This document shows positions 35,689 through 44,363 of a DNA stretch of 64,000 nt, piece after piece. Numbering within the stretch: position 1 is the stretch's first letter; every line of letters starts with the position of its first letter. The DNA comes from Paenibacillus lycopersici. GTDB taxonomy: Bacteria; Bacillota; Bacilli; Paenibacillales; Paenibacillaceae. Made by a program: the position numbers and the translations under genes. Under the pieces are notes generated by a model that was not told the DNA's origin, made no database searches, and saw only the letters and a program-made list of their open reading frames with translations. The stretch lies in NCBI RefSeq assembly GCF_010119935.1, contig NZ_CP048209.1, positions 1,607,501 through 1,671,500 of the forward strand, read 5' to 3'.

Positions 35689-36735
35689 CTAATTGTCGAT
35701 GACGACGTTCTGCCCTTCCGTAAGCCCTTTGATGATTTCAACGCTGTCATTCGTCTTCAGGCCTGCCTCGACGTCGACTTCCTTGACGCGGTTGTTCTCG
35801 ATCGTCTCGACGTAATTGCGGCCGAACATCGACTTCAGCGCCTGCCGCGGAACCATCAGCACGTCGTCGCGCTTGTCGAGGAACAGCTTGATGTCGGCGT
35901 AAGTGCCGATTTTGAGCGTCGGCTTCGGCGGGTCCACCGCGATGACGAGCGACTTGGCATTGCTCCGGTTGACCGCGTCATCGTCCGTTTTCTTGGCGGT
36001 CGCGGGCGTCTGGATCACTTTGCCCTTGTACGCTTTATTGTCGAAGGTAATCGCAACCTCGGTGCCGTCCTTCACGGTTCTGATCTTCGTCACGTCGGTC
36101 GCTTCGTAGACGAAATTGACCTTATCGGGATCGGCGATGATTGCCATGGAATCGCCGGCCTGCACGGCCTCGCCCGGCTTCAAATCGTTCACGTACGTGA
36201 CGATGCCGTCGGCAGGGGAGAGCAGCAGCGCTTTGTTGTATTCGTCCTGCAGCGCGTTCAGCTGCAATTGCTCCGCTTGCATATTGATTTTGATCAAGCG
36301 CAGGCTGTCTTCGTCGGCCCCGCTCCGAATGGCGTCCTGATACGAGAGCGTACGCTGCTCGACGGTCAGCTTCTGCAGCTTCAGCCTGATCGGCAAATCG
36401 CCGGTATCCAGCTCCGCGATCGTCGTCCCGGCCTTGACCCGATCGCCTTCGGCAACGTAAGTCTTCTTCAGAATGCCGCCGGATTCCGGAAAAGAAACGG
36501 TATCGTTGACGGCGGACACGGCAGTCGCCGTGGTAGCGAGGTACAGCTCCATGTTGCCGCGGGTGACGGGAGCGGTGGCATGCGGATCGGTTTTCTCGGC
36601 AAGCGCGGGCGGATCCAGCGGTTCTTCTTCGGTCGGTAAGAGCGAGCAGCCGGTCAGCAGCGACAGCGCGACGCACAAGGCGGCGGCGCGGCGCGGCAGG
36701 AAGCGGCGCAGGGCAGGTTTCGTTGCGGGAATCAT
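35689..36735 (-). CDS. Orphan HlyD-type efflux adaptor lipoprotein
   Basis: 348 residues. Lipobox SLLTGC with Cys at about residue 30. Lipoyl motif halves (SFPESGGILKKTYVAEGDRVKAG and LLLSPADGIVTYVNDLKPGEAVQAG), a short coiled coil between them and a C-terminal beta-barrel/MP domain (ENNRVKEVDVEAGLKTNDSVEIIKGL). It would bridge an ABC or RND exporter, but no ATPase or permease gene adjoins; the only nearby exporter is the MacAB-like set at 27953-31381, which already has an adaptor. Promoter at 36805-36833. Confidence 0.88.
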   Translation of the reverse strand: MIPATKPALRRFLPRRAAALCVALSLLTGCSLLPTEEEPLDPPALAEKTDPHATAPVTRGNMELYLATTATAVSAVNDTVSFPESGGILKKTYVAEGDRVKAGTTIAELDTGDLPIRLKLQKLTVEQRTLSYQDAIRSGADEDSLRLIKINMQAEQLQLNALQDEYNKALLLSPADGIVTYVNDLKPGEAVQAGDSMAIIADPDKVNFVYEATDVTKIRTVKDGTEVAITFDNKAYKGKVIQTPATAKKTDDDAVNRSNAKSLVIAVDPPKPTLKIGTYADIKLFLDKRDDVLMVPRQALKSMFGRNYVETIENNRVKEVDVEAGLKTNDSVEIIKGLTEGQNVVIDN

Positions 36736-37127
36736 AACAGGAGAGCGTCTCCCTTCGTAGTGGGGTGGAGTAGAGCTTGTTCCAGATATGTCAGTATATA
36801 CAAAGCATAACTTTGACGAATAGTCATGTCAACGTTTTCATTTACGGTCGGCGTACCAGATTTGGGAAAAAGCGAGGGCGTCTTGCACGGCGGAATACGC
36901 GGGTGCCGCCCTCGGACGCCTTATATTCATCTTGGAGGAAACCTTTGCCGGTCAAGCTGCCCGCAGAGGATCCGAACCGTTCTTTGCGTCCTGCAGGCGG
37001 TGGAGGACGGTTCGTGCGCTGCTCGCTCGCGAGGCGCAAAAAAATTTTGCTCCTCTAGAAGGATTTTCCAATCAAAAAGGCGAATGTATATTCGCATATT
37101 CTTCTATAAAGCAGGAGGCGGTCATCG
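36736..37127. other. Divergent intergenic region
   Basis: About 390 bases: a minus-strand promoter near 36805-36833 and an imperfect hairpin (GAGGCGCAAAA 37031-37041 with TTTTGCTCCTC 37045-37055). Nothing else recognisable between 36850 and 37020. Confidence 0.6.
36805..36833 (-). promoter_or_regulatory. Promoter of the HlyD-type gene
   Basis: On the minus strand: TTGACA (36833-36828), 17-bp spacer, TATGCT (36810-36805). TTGAC...GTCAA form an inverted pair across the -35. Confidence 0.55.
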
Positions 37128-37907
37128 ATGGGCAAACAGATCGGCAGTTCGCTGAGCGTGCTCGTGGTTTCGGACATCGCGCGCTCGCGGCAATATTACA
37201 GGGAAGTGCTCGGCTTCGACGTCACCGACTGGTGGGCCGAGCGGGACGGCTTGAACGGCATGGCGCTCAAGCTGCATCAGGCGCCGGAAGGCTTCAAGCC
37301 GGTTCCGAATCCGCCGGATGCCGGCGCGGATACGGGGATTGACGTGCAGGGCTACACGAACACATGGGCCGGCCTCGACGCCCTGTACGAGGAGTTCCGG
37401 AGCAAGGGCGCCAGGTTCGCCCGGGAACCCGTCGTCTACGAGGACTTCGGCCCTTGGAAGGAGTTCGTCGTCGAAGATCCGGACGGCTACCATTTGGCTT
37501 TCGGCGGAGTCGACGGCGGACGGGCGCATTGCAGCATTCAACCGCAGATCGACGCCGCTATCCTGTGGGTACGCGACCTGGACCGGGCCGCCCAACGATA
37601 CGGCAGCCTGATGGGGCTCGACATCAGGGAAGCGGACCGTTACGGGAAGCTGCATCTGTTCCGTCTCGACAACGGCACGCATCTGATGCTGGATTCGCAC
37701 GGCATGGAGGAAGCGCCGGCACGGGATGACGAGGCGCCGCTGCTTAAGCTGGCTACTTACGATATCGAGCGCGCGAAGCAGGAAGCGGTTCGGCACGGCT
37801 TCGAAGTCGTGCATGACATTCAGCGGCTGCCGACGGTCAGCTATTTCAACGTTCGCGACGAGGACGGCAACGTCCTGATGATCACGCAAGATTCCGTTCA
37901 ATCTTGA
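37128..37907 (+). CDS. VOC-family protein with two glyoxalase-like modules
   Basis: 259 residues: module 1 about 5-125 (LSVLVVSDIARSRQYYREVLGF, ...PWKEFVVEDPDGYHLAFGG) and module 2 about 140-255 (DAAILWVRDLDRAAQRYGSLMGL, ...TVSYFNVRDEDGNVLMIT). Two-module VOC proteins include ring-cleaving dioxygenases and resistance/binding proteins; metal-ligand residues are only partly conserved, so a catalytic claim would be weak. AGGAGG precedes ATG 37128. The GyrI-type gene follows after 33 bases. Confidence 0.82.
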   Translation: MGKQIGSSLSVLVVSDIARSRQYYREVLGFDVTDWWAERDGLNGMALKLHQAPEGFKPVPNPPDAGADTGIDVQGYTNTWAGLDALYEEFRSKGARFAREPVVYEDFGPWKEFVVEDPDGYHLAFGGVDGGRAHCSIQPQIDAAILWVRDLDRAAQRYGSLMGLDIREADRYGKLHLFRLDNGTHLMLDSHGMEEAPARDDEAPLLKLATYDIERAKQEAVRHGFEVVHDIQRLPTVSYFNVRDEDGNVLMITQDSVQS

Positions 37908-37940
37908 TCATTCGATCTATAGATGGAGGCTGGTGAATCG

Positions 37941-39425
37941 ATGAGAGTCCGTATTGTGGACATGCCTGAAATGAAAGCGGCGGTTATCCGCTCGGAGATG
38001 GGCGGGGAATACACGCGCGTCGCTTGGCGCCGCATTCGCGAGCTGCTGGACGGCTGCGCGGCCGTCGGCGGCGAGGATTACGGCTTGGTGTTCGTTCCGG
38101 AGTGGCAGTGGGCGACGGGCGTGCGGGAGCTGTGGACCGGCGTCGAGGTGAGCGGCTTCGAGGAGCTGCCGGACGGCGTGGAGACGATAACGATTCCGGC
38201 GCGGACCTATGCGAAATTGACCGTTCGCGGCGATATCGGGGGGCTGGATGAAGCGTACGGTCATCTGTCCCGATGGTTTGAACGGGAAGGCATCGAGCGG
38301 GACGTGTCGGAGGGCTCGTTCGGCTTCGAAGCGAACCGCCTGAAGCCGGTTAATCCGTTCGACATTCCCCGTTCGGAACTATCGTTCGTCGACTACGATA
38401 TCTATGCGCCGATTGCCCCGGGACAAGCGATCGAGACGGACCGGTTCCCGCATATCGAGGACTTCGCCATCGAAGCGCAGCCGGCAAGGCGCGTCGTCGG
38501 CGTCGAACGGTTCGTGCGGCAGCAGGAGGGAGAGCATCCGCTGACGGCCATCCCGGCGATCTGGGAGGAGTTCCGCCGCCTGAGCGCCGGATGGCAGGAT
38601 ATCCGCGCCTGCGGCGAGTCATTCGGGCTGTTCTCGTATGCGCCGCCCTTCGAAGCGGGGCAGAATTTCTCGTACCTCGCCTGCGTAGAAGTCAAGGAGG
38701 ACGATCGCGTGCCGATTCCGGCAGGCATGACGGAGCGCTTCATTCCGGCAGGCGAATGTGCCGTCGTAACCTACCGCGGCGCGCTGTCCGGCATTCTGGA
38801 GGCGTGGAGCTTCTTCCACGGCAGCTGGCGGTCGCGGCAGAGCGAATATGCGGCGGTCGACGAGTTCGAATACGAGCGGTACGACGGGAGATTCGCGGGG
38901 GCGGACAATGCGGAATCCGTCATTGAGCTGCATTTTCCGGTCGTACGGGCAGAACAGCCCGCGCCGCTGACCGACAAGCGCGTCTACGACGCGAAGGGCG
39001 GCTTCGAGCTGCAGGATTTGCGGAACGCGAAGGTGCATATGGCCTGCTTCCGAGGCGCCGAATTCCACGGCGTCGATATGCGGGACGCTTCGCTCGTCCA
39101 CGTGAATTTCGTCAATTCGCGGTGGGAGCATATTTATTTCTCGAACGTGCATATCCGGCATGCGCAGCTTGGCGGAACGGTATTCGAGCATGTTCAGCGC
39201 CCGCAGGCGGCTGCCAGCCGGTTCGAGGAGGAGCCGGGGACGGACGGCTGGGTGAACGTGGAGCCGGTCGTCTTCCGCGACAGCGACTTAAGCCGCGCGG
39301 TCTTCGAGAACTGCGAGCTGAACGGCGTCGATATCCGCGGCTGCCGGCTGGAAGGGATGACGATCGACGGCATACCGGTGACCGAGCTGCTGGCGGGGTA
39401 TGCGGCGGCGAAACGCGGCGTTTGA
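37941..39425 (+). CDS. Protein with two GyrI/effector-binding domains and a pentapeptide-like C-terminus
   Basis: 494 residues. Two SOUL/GyrI-like effector-binding modules (about 1-155 and 175-325: VRIVDMPEMKAAVIRSEMGG...FVPEWQWATGV and PARRVVGVERFVRQQEGE...GECAVVTYRGALSGI), then a right-handed pentapeptide-like helix (about 355-490: FELQDLRNAKVHMACFRG, DLSRAVFENCELNGVDI). GyrI-like domains bind small molecules in AraC/MerR regulators; here there is no DNA-binding domain. Start ATG 37941 because GGAGG overlaps the upstream ATG 37923. The combination suggests binding or protection against a small molecule; the role is unknown. Confidence 0.75.
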   Translation: MRVRIVDMPEMKAAVIRSEMGGEYTRVAWRRIRELLDGCAAVGGEDYGLVFVPEWQWATGVRELWTGVEVSGFEELPDGVETITIPARTYAKLTVRGDIGGLDEAYGHLSRWFEREGIERDVSEGSFGFEANRLKPVNPFDIPRSELSFVDYDIYAPIAPGQAIETDRFPHIEDFAIEAQPARRVVGVERFVRQQEGEHPLTAIPAIWEEFRRLSAGWQDIRACGESFGLFSYAPPFEAGQNFSYLACVEVKEDDRVPIPAGMTERFIPAGECAVVTYRGALSGILEAWSFFHGSWRSRQSEYAAVDEFEYERYDGRFAGADNAESVIELHFPVVRAEQPAPLTDKRVYDAKGGFELQDLRNAKVHMACFRGAEFHGVDMRDASLVHVNFVNSRWEHIYFSNVHIRHAQLGGTVFEHVQRPQAAASRFEEEPGTDGWVNVEPVVFRDSDLSRAVFENCELNGVDIRGCRLEGMTIDGIPVTELLAGYAAAKRGV

Positions 39426-39597
39426 GACTTGCGGCGAGACGGCTAGGCGGCGCGGCGTGCGGCCGGCATGTCCGGGACGGCGGCGAACAAGGAGCTGGGA
39501 ATTGTACAAGGAAGCTGGGGACGGTACAAAGAAGCCGGGAGCGGAACGTTCGCTGCCGGCTTTCTCGCTATCGGCCGGACATTGCGGCCTGCAGCAC

Positions 39598-39627
39598 TTG
39601 AACCGACCGGCATTCATCGCGTACACT
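39598..39627 (+). promoter_or_regulatory. Candidate promoter of the small basic protein gene
   Basis: TTGAAC (39598-39603), 18-bp spacer, TACACT (39622-39627). Confidence 0.4.
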
Positions 39628-39674
39628 ATAGAGAAGCCGCGCCGAAGCGGCATTGATGAAGGAGCGTGCATAGC

Positions 39675-39860
39675 ATGGCGAGAAGTATGGCGCGCAAGCG
39701 CATGGAGAAGCGAATGCAGCAGGGCGGACTGGATCCGAGGAAGCAGCGGGGAAGCTGGAACGGCGTGAAGCCGGTCACGATGATCAAGCCGGACAAACGG
39801 AAATACGCGTATTCCAAGAATGACGATGATCGAGGTTTTAAACCGGCTGCTGCGGTTTAA
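39675..39860 (+). CDS. Small basic protein (61 residues)
   Basis: 61 residues opening MARSMARKRMEKRMQQGG and rich in Arg/Lys, with RGSWNGVKPVTMIKPDKRKY in the middle. The pattern looks like a conserved small basic protein family of Bacillales, but no function is known to me. GAAGGAG stands about 10 bases before ATG 39675. The last codons and the stop lie inside a long hairpin that doubles as terminator. Confidence 0.65.
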   Translation: MARSMARKRMEKRMQQGGLDPRKQRGSWNGVKPVTMIKPDKRKYAYSKNDDDRGFKPAAAV

Positions 39861-39882
39861 AGGCTGGATCATCGTCATTCTT
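39816..39882. terminator. Long two-tier hairpin overlapping the gene end
   Basis: Perfect 16-bp outer arms AAGAATGACGATGATC (39816-39831) and GATCATCGTCATTCTT (39867-39882), plus inner arms TTTAAACCG (39837-39845) and CGGTTTAAA (39853-39861). Between convergent genes. Confidence 0.75.
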
Positions 39883-39942
39883 CTCGTTAGGCGCGCGAAT
39901 GAGGGGACTTGCGCGCAGCGGCGGTCAGCGGCGGTATCGCAA

Positions 39943-40434
39943 TCAGACGACGCGGATCGCGAATACGGCCGACGTATCGCCGCCCGACGACCAGTACGCC
40001 GAGATGCCGTAATAATACAGGCCCGGCTTGGACGGCGCTTGGAAGCGGCCGCCGTTCAGCGGAAGCACGGCCGCGGCGCCGCTCTCGAAATATTGCGCGG
40101 CATCCATATGGGCCGGAGCCGGCTGGGCATCGAAGGAGATCGCGATGATCGCGCCGGCATGAACGACCGCGGCGGGAGCGCTCGCAGCCATCGCATAACC
40201 GCCCGCGTAATCGGCGCAGCCCCGGTTGCCCCAGCAGTAGGTGCTTTGCTTGGCCGCGACGGTCGTTCCGCCCGATACGATGCGGGGCTGCGGAATGGCG
40301 TCCAAAGGCGGATCGAAGGCTGCGTGAACCTGACTGGAGACGAACGATCTCATCTCGGCCGTGCAGCCGGTCAAGGACAGAAAAGCGATCGCGGCGACCA
40401 ATGCCGCGGCGGCGACCGAACGAACGATGATCAT
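39943..40434 (-). CDS. Small lipoprotein of unknown function
   Basis: 163 residues with lipobox LSLTGC (Cys about residue 24). The mature part contains two Cys in YCWGNRGCADY, PAAVVHAGAIIAISFDAQPAP and a C-terminal GLYYYGISAYWSSGGDTSAVFAIRVV, which reads like an Ig-like or CARDB-type beta-sandwich end. Surface-anchored. Divergent from the DUF2087 gene. No recognised family. Confidence 0.7.
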   Translation of the reverse strand: MIIVRSVAAAALVAAIAFLSLTGCTAEMRSFVSSQVHAAFDPPLDAIPQPRIVSGGTTVAAKQSTYCWGNRGCADYAGGYAMAASAPAAVVHAGAIIAISFDAQPAPAHMDAAQYFESGAAAVLPLNGGRFQAPSKPGLYYYGISAYWSSGGDTSAVFAIRVV

Positions 40435-40513
40435 GGCACAGCCTCCTTCACCGAGTGGTATCTTCCTGACGGCGCCCGCCGCGGAAAGGTTGCGCGGGGG
40501 CTGCCGGAAACTA

Positions 40514-40543
40514 TTGCCTCGCGGCGGAGAATTGGGCTATGAT
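40514..40543 (+). promoter_or_regulatory. Candidate promoter of the DUF2087 gene
   Basis: TTGCCT (40514-40519), 18-bp spacer, TATGAT (40538-40543). Confidence 0.4.
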
Positions 40544-40579
40544 CGAGTCATTCATTCATCTACGCGGGGAGACGTGATC

Positions 40580-41341
40580 ATGATGGAGATTTCGGAAGCT
40601 TGGTACGGCGCATCGGTGGCGGAGCTGAAGCAGGGGGTTACGTACAGGAACGACACGGACACCTATTATTGCCTCGTCTGCGGCGAACCGTTCGAGGAAG
40701 GCGTCATCTATAACGTAGACGGCCGGCTGATGGAAGCGCGTAAAGCGGCGCAGCGGCATATCGGCGCGGCGCACGGCTCCATGCTGGACGTGCTGCTGGA
40801 GCTCGACAAGAAGGCGACGGGCTTGACCGAGCTGCAGAAGCAGCTGATCGGCTTGTTCGCGTCCGGCAAATCCGATGCCGAGACGCTGGAGCTGACGGGA
40901 GGCGGCAGCGCCTCGACGATTCGCAATCACCGGTTCGCGCTGAAGGAGCGGGCGAAGCAGGCCAAGCTGTTCCTGGCCATCATCGAGCTGATGGACGGCG
41001 GGCAGGAGCAGACGGCGAATCCCGTGCCGGTGCGGCGGAATACCGTGCTGGCGGACGAGCGGTATACGCTTGCGCCGGGCGAGTACAAAGCGCTGCTGGA
41101 CAAATATTTGCCGCAAGGGCTGGAGGGGCCGCTTACCGGTCTGCCGCGCAAGGAGAAACGCAAAATCGCGCTGCTTCGCCATCTTGCGACGGAATTCAAG
41201 AAGGGCCGCAAATACAAGGAAGCCGAAGTGGACGAGCTGTTGAAACGGTTTATGGCGGACGAGCATGAGCTGCTGCGCCACCAGATGGTCGATTACGGCT
41301 TCCTCGTGCTGGAAGACGGCGCGTACCGGCTGCAGACATAA
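40580..41341 (+). CDS. DUF2087-type protein with HTH-like middle
   Basis: 253 residues. N-terminal Cys pair and His (YYCLVCGEPFEEG ... AAQRHIGAAHGS) resembles a small zinc-finger-like module. A LuxR-like HTH follows (LTELQKQLIGLFASGKSDAE...GGSASTIRNHRFALKERAKQAKL). The C-terminus (LPRKEKRKIALLRHLATEFKKGRKYKEAEVDELLK) is a DUF2087 domain, often found in regulators. Probably a transcription regulator. ATG 40580 follows GGGGAG. The GIY-YIG gene follows 36 bases downstream. Confidence 0.78.
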   Translation: MMEISEAWYGASVAELKQGVTYRNDTDTYYCLVCGEPFEEGVIYNVDGRLMEARKAAQRHIGAAHGSMLDVLLELDKKATGLTELQKQLIGLFASGKSDAETLELTGGGSASTIRNHRFALKERAKQAKLFLAIIELMDGGQEQTANPVPVRRNTVLADERYTLAPGEYKALLDKYLPQGLEGPLTGLPRKEKRKIALLRHLATEFKKGRKYKEAEVDELLKRFMADEHELLRHQMVDYGFLVLEDGAYRLQT

Positions 41342-41377
41342 CGGAACGGCAGGATCGGGATTGAAAGGAGATTGGCA

Positions 41378-41911
41378 ATGAACAGGCGCAAGGAGCTGCA
41401 GAACGAATTCGGCGTGAAAGGGCGGACGATGGGCGTATTTCAAATCGTCAACAAGCGCAGCGGGAAGCGCTACGTGGCGTCTTCTCCCACGCTCGATTCC
41501 GCCTGGCAGCGGGAGAAATTCATGCTCGACGCGGGCAGCCATTTCAATTCCGCGCTGCAGGGCGAGTATCGGGATCAGGCGGGCGCGGATTTCGAGTTCG
41601 AGGTATTGGAGAAGCTGGAGCCGGCCGGCACGGCAGGAGAAGCAGGGGGCAAGGCGGCTGGGAGCACGGCTGGCGAAACGGCGGGTAATGCGGCCGGCGA
41701 AGCGTCCGGTGAAGCGTCCGGTGAAGCGTCCGGTGAAGCGTCGGACAAGGGACCCCATTGCGAGGCCGGTGCGCGGCCGGCGGCCGGCGCGTTGAACCGG
41801 AGCGCCGTGCTGTCTTACCGGAGCGCGCTGAAGCAGCTGGAACGCAAATGGCTGGACGAGCTGCGGCCGTACGGGCCGGAAGGCTACAATCGTCCGCCGT
41901 CGGACGGGTAG
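41378..41911 (+). CDS. GIY-YIG-like protein with repeat linker
   Basis: 177 residues. The N-terminal GVFQIVNKRSGKRYVASSPTLDSAWQREKFML resembles the GIY-YIG fold seen in small Bacillales proteins that share the nuclease fold, though full catalytic residues are not evident. A Gly/Ala/Glu-rich linker includes four GEAS repeats from a 12-bp tandem repeat (about 41695-41745). The C-terminal part is helical (SYRSALKQLERKWLDELRPYG). GAAAGGAGA precedes ATG 41378. Function unknown. Confidence 0.68.
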   Translation: MNRRKELQNEFGVKGRTMGVFQIVNKRSGKRYVASSPTLDSAWQREKFMLDAGSHFNSALQGEYRDQAGADFEFEVLEKLEPAGTAGEAGGKAAGSTAGETAGNAAGEASGEASGEASGEASDKGPHCEAGARPAAGALNRSAVLSYRSALKQLERKWLDELRPYGPEGYNRPPSDG

Positions 41912-42021
41912 TGCCGCCTGGGCGAGGCCGGGCGATGAACGCGATGCGGGTTCCGGCCGGCGGTAATCCGCCGTATGCCGGATCAAGTCAAAAAAATTCT
42001 GACAATTCTGCCGGGTACCTG

Positions 42022-42050
42022 TTGACACGATAGAGATCAGAAGGTAATAT
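42022..42050 (+). promoter_or_regulatory. Near-consensus sigma-A promoter
   Basis: TTGACA (42022-42027), 17-bp spacer, TAATAT (42045-42050). Confidence 0.75.
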
Positions 42051-42056
42051 CAGATT

Positions 42057-42148
42057 TAAATCATAGTAAAGCGATAGGAAAATAATATTTTAATCCACCG
42101 GATTACCGGAGAGACCTAACGTCGGAAGACGAGAGCGTCTCTTTTTTT
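42057..42148 (+). ncRNA. Candidate small RNA or attenuated leader
   Basis: Between the promoter and a terminator formed by AGAGAC (42110-42115), inner CGTC-ggaa-GACG and GTCTCT (42137-42142) with a seven-base T-run. It would give an RNA of about 90 bases, AT-rich at the 5' end. It does not match any riboswitch class that I can recognise by eye. It could equally be a leader that attenuates the SDR/dioxygenase genes. Confidence 0.45.
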
Positions 42149-42251
42149 ATCGCCGTTTTCTGTGATTCCTTATCGTTTCCTGGGCGGAGTCTATGTTCGT
42201 GCATGTTATTCGCGTTCGAAAAGATCGAAAGAATCGGAGGAGGAATCGGAC

Positions 42252-43052
42252 ATGGGGTTGCAGTTGGAAGGGCAAACGGCGATCGTGACCGGCGGCAGCG
42301 CCGGCATCGGACTTGCGATCGCCAAGACGTTGTACCGCGAAGGAAGCCATGTGGTAATTGCCGCGCGGGACAAGGAACGGCTGGAAGCGGCGCGCGAAGC
42401 GATACGCTCGCAGGCTGGCGTGCGGGGCGAGCCCCGGGTCGTCGCCGTTCAGGGCGATCTGCGGGAAGCGAACGCGGTGCAGCACGTCATTGACACCGCC
42501 CTCGACAAGTTCGGGCGCATCAATATTCTCGTCAACAACGCAGGCTCGGCGCAGGCTGGTTCATTCCTGGATTTGACCGACGGCGCGTTCACCGATACAT
42601 GGAACTTGAAGCTGCTCGGATACATCCGCGCGGTCAGGGCGGTGCTCCCTCATTTCATCAGTCAGAGAGCGGGCAGCATCGTCAACATCGTCGGCGGAGC
42701 GGGCCGGACGCCGTCGCCGCTGTTCCTGCCCGGCGGCACGACCAATGCCGCGCTGCTTAACTTTGCCAAGGGGATCTCGAAGGAGCTGGCGAAGGACGGC
42801 ATCCGCATCAATTCCGTCTCGCCGGGCTTGACGGCGACGGAGCGCGCGGAGACGCTGGCGCAGCAGCAAGCCGCCGCCAAGGGCATTTCGGCGGAGCAGT
42901 ACAAGGCCGAGAGCGCCGCGTCGATACCGCTCGGACGTATCGTGGAGCCGCAGGAAATAGCGGACATCGTATTGTTCCTGGCTTCGGCGAAGGCCGCGTC
43001 CATTACGGGCGCGGAAATCGTCGTCGACGGCGGCCAGCAGCCGGGCGTGTAG
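42252..43052 (+). CDS. SDR-fold protein lacking the YxxxK catalytic pair
   Basis: 266 residues. Cofactor motif VTGGSAGIGLAIAK (about 13-26) and NNAGSAQAG are intact. The catalytic Ser region reads IVNIVGGAG and the expected YxxxK position reads GGTTNAALLNFAK, so Tyr and Lys are replaced by Gly and Asn by alignment. C-terminal IVVDGGQQPGV is typical. Either a divergent oxidoreductase subgroup or a non-catalytic NAD(P)-binding protein. GGAGGAGG precedes ATG 42252. The TauD-type gene follows 86 bases downstream, probably in one operon. Confidence 0.85.
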   Translation: MGLQLEGQTAIVTGGSAGIGLAIAKTLYREGSHVVIAARDKERLEAAREAIRSQAGVRGEPRVVAVQGDLREANAVQHVIDTALDKFGRINILVNNAGSAQAGSFLDLTDGAFTDTWNLKLLGYIRAVRAVLPHFISQRAGSIVNIVGGAGRTPSPLFLPGGTTNAALLNFAKGISKELAKDGIRINSVSPGLTATERAETLAQQQAAAKGISAEQYKAESAASIPLGRIVEPQEIADIVLFLASAKAASITGAEIVVDGGQQPGV

Positions 43053-43138
43053 GGTTGGCTTTCGAAGCGGGTTGCTGACTCGCGTGGAAGATCAAGCAAG
43101 GGAGTTTCGCCAAAAACGTACAATTAGGAGGTTTTATC

Positions 43139-44110
43139 ATGAGTCACGTTCATAATGAAGCTGCAGCGGGCAAGTCGTTCGAGGTTCGTCGCGTGTCAGG
43201 CCGAATCGGTGCCGAAATCCGGGGCGTCGCGCTGTCGCCGCAGCTTGACGCGGAGACGATCGGCTTCATCCGCAAGGCGCTGCTCGAGCATAAGGTCATC
43301 TTCTTCCGCGGCCAGTCGCAGCTGGACGACGCTGGACAGGAAGCGTTCGCGAAGCTGCTCGGCAGCCCCGTCGCCCATCCGACCGTTCCGATCAAGCAGG
43401 GCACGGATTACGTGCTGGAGCTGAATTCGCAGCACGGCGGCCGCGCCGATTCCTGGCATACGGACGTGACGTTCGTCGACGCCTATCCGGAAGCCTCCAT
43501 CCTGCGCGCGGTCGTCGTGCCGGAGGCCGGCGGCGATACGGTATGGGCGAACACGGCGACGGCTTACACGAATCTGCCCGAGCCGCTGCGCAACCTGGTC
43601 GACGGCCTGTGGGCGGTGCACTCGAACGAGTACGATTATGCCGCGTACCGCAACAGCCCGTCCGTGTCCCCGGAAGCGGAACGCCGATACCGCGAGGTCT
43701 TCGTCTCCACGCTGTACGAGACGGAGCATCCGCTCGTGCGCGTCCATCCGGAAACCGGGGAGCGCACGCTCGTGCTGGGCCATTTCGTCAAACGAATTCT
43801 CGGCCTCTCGTCGGCGGATTCCGCCCAGTTATTCGCGCAGCTGCAGCGCCATGTCACGAGCCTGGAAAATACGGTTCGCTGGCGTTGGGAAGCCGGCGAC
43901 GTCGTCATCTGGGATAATCGGGCGACGCAGCATTACGCCGTCAACGATTACGGCGACCAGCACCGCGTCGTCCGCCGCGTGACGATCGCCGGCGATGTAC
44001 CGGTCGGCATCGACGGCCGGCGGAGCGTAACGCGCACGAAGATCGCGCACGCGCCGCAGCCGCAGAGCGAGTCCGCAGCCGCATCGGAGCAGGACCAGGC
44101 GACCGCCTGA
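43139..44110 (+). CDS. TauD/TfdA-family 2-oxoglutarate dioxygenase
   Basis: 323 residues. Fe(II)/2-oxoglutarate dioxygenase family that hydroxylates taurine, alkyl sulfates, herbicide acids and others. HxD iron ligands in SWHTDVTF (about 102-104), distal His in [13 protein letters not shown] and the 2-oxoglutarate Arg in [11 protein letters not shown]. No sulfonate transporter adjoins, so the substrate is open. A Gln/Ser/Ala-rich tail ends the protein. ATTAGGAGG precedes ATG 43139. Confidence 0.9.
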   Translation: MSHVHNEAAAGKSFEVRRVSGRIGAEIRGVALSPQLDAETIGFIRKALLEHKVIFFRGQSQLDDAGQEAFAKLLGSPVAHPTVPIKQGTDYVLELNSQHGGRADSWHTDVTFVDAYPEASILRAVVVPEAGGDTVWANTATAYTNLPEPLRNLVDGLWAVHSNEYDYAAYRNSPSVSPEAERRYREVFVSTLYETEHPLVRVHPETGERTLVLGHFVKRILGLSSADSAQLFAQLQRHVTSLENTVRWRWEAGDVVIWDNRATQHYAVNDYGDQHRVVRRVTIAGDVPVGIDGRRSVTRTKIAHAPQPQSESAAASEQDQATA

Positions 44111-44139
44111 TTGCGCGGCGAACCGTATAGCATACCCAT

Positions 44140-44169
44140 GAAAACCACCGTATCCGACCGGTGGTTTTC
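44140..44169 (+). terminator. Terminator of the SDR/TauD operon
   Basis: Perfect 11-bp arms GAAAACCACCG (44140-44150) and CGGTGGTTTTC (44159-44169); the T-tract is within the arm. Confidence 0.75.
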
Positions 44170-44318
44170 TGCTGTCCGGCATGTCAAGCTCCGTATCATC
44201 GGCTCTAATCGAGGCTCCCGGAGATGCCATTGTAATGTATAATAATGGAATGCAAGTGACCGGCAAGGAAGCAGGGAGGCAGTTCTTAAGAAGATTATTA
44301 ATTTTCTCGCAATAGAAC

Positions 44319-44343
44319 GGAACCTTCTTCCGGCATGATCGTC
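44319..44343 (+). promoter_or_regulatory. ECF-type promoter of the sigma/anti-sigma operon
   Basis: GGAACC (44319-44324), 15-bp spacer, CGTC (44340-44343) resembles promoters used by ECF sigma factors (AAC at -35, CGT at -10) and lies about 20 bases before the sigma gene, suggesting autoregulation. Confidence 0.55.
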
Positions 44344-44363
44344 TACTTTCCGAGGTGAACACG

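Larger units (their letters stand above)
41912..42251. other. Intergenic region with strong promoter, leader and terminator
   Basis: About 340 bases. It contains a near-consensus promoter (42022-42050), a leader of about 90 bases and a terminator (42110-42148), then about 100 bases to the SDR start. No reading frame here looks real. Confidence 0.75.

Noticed and set aside
42057..42148. T-box or known riboswitch leader
   Set aside because: No T-box sequence or other diagnostic core could be recognised; left as an unidentified small RNA/leader.
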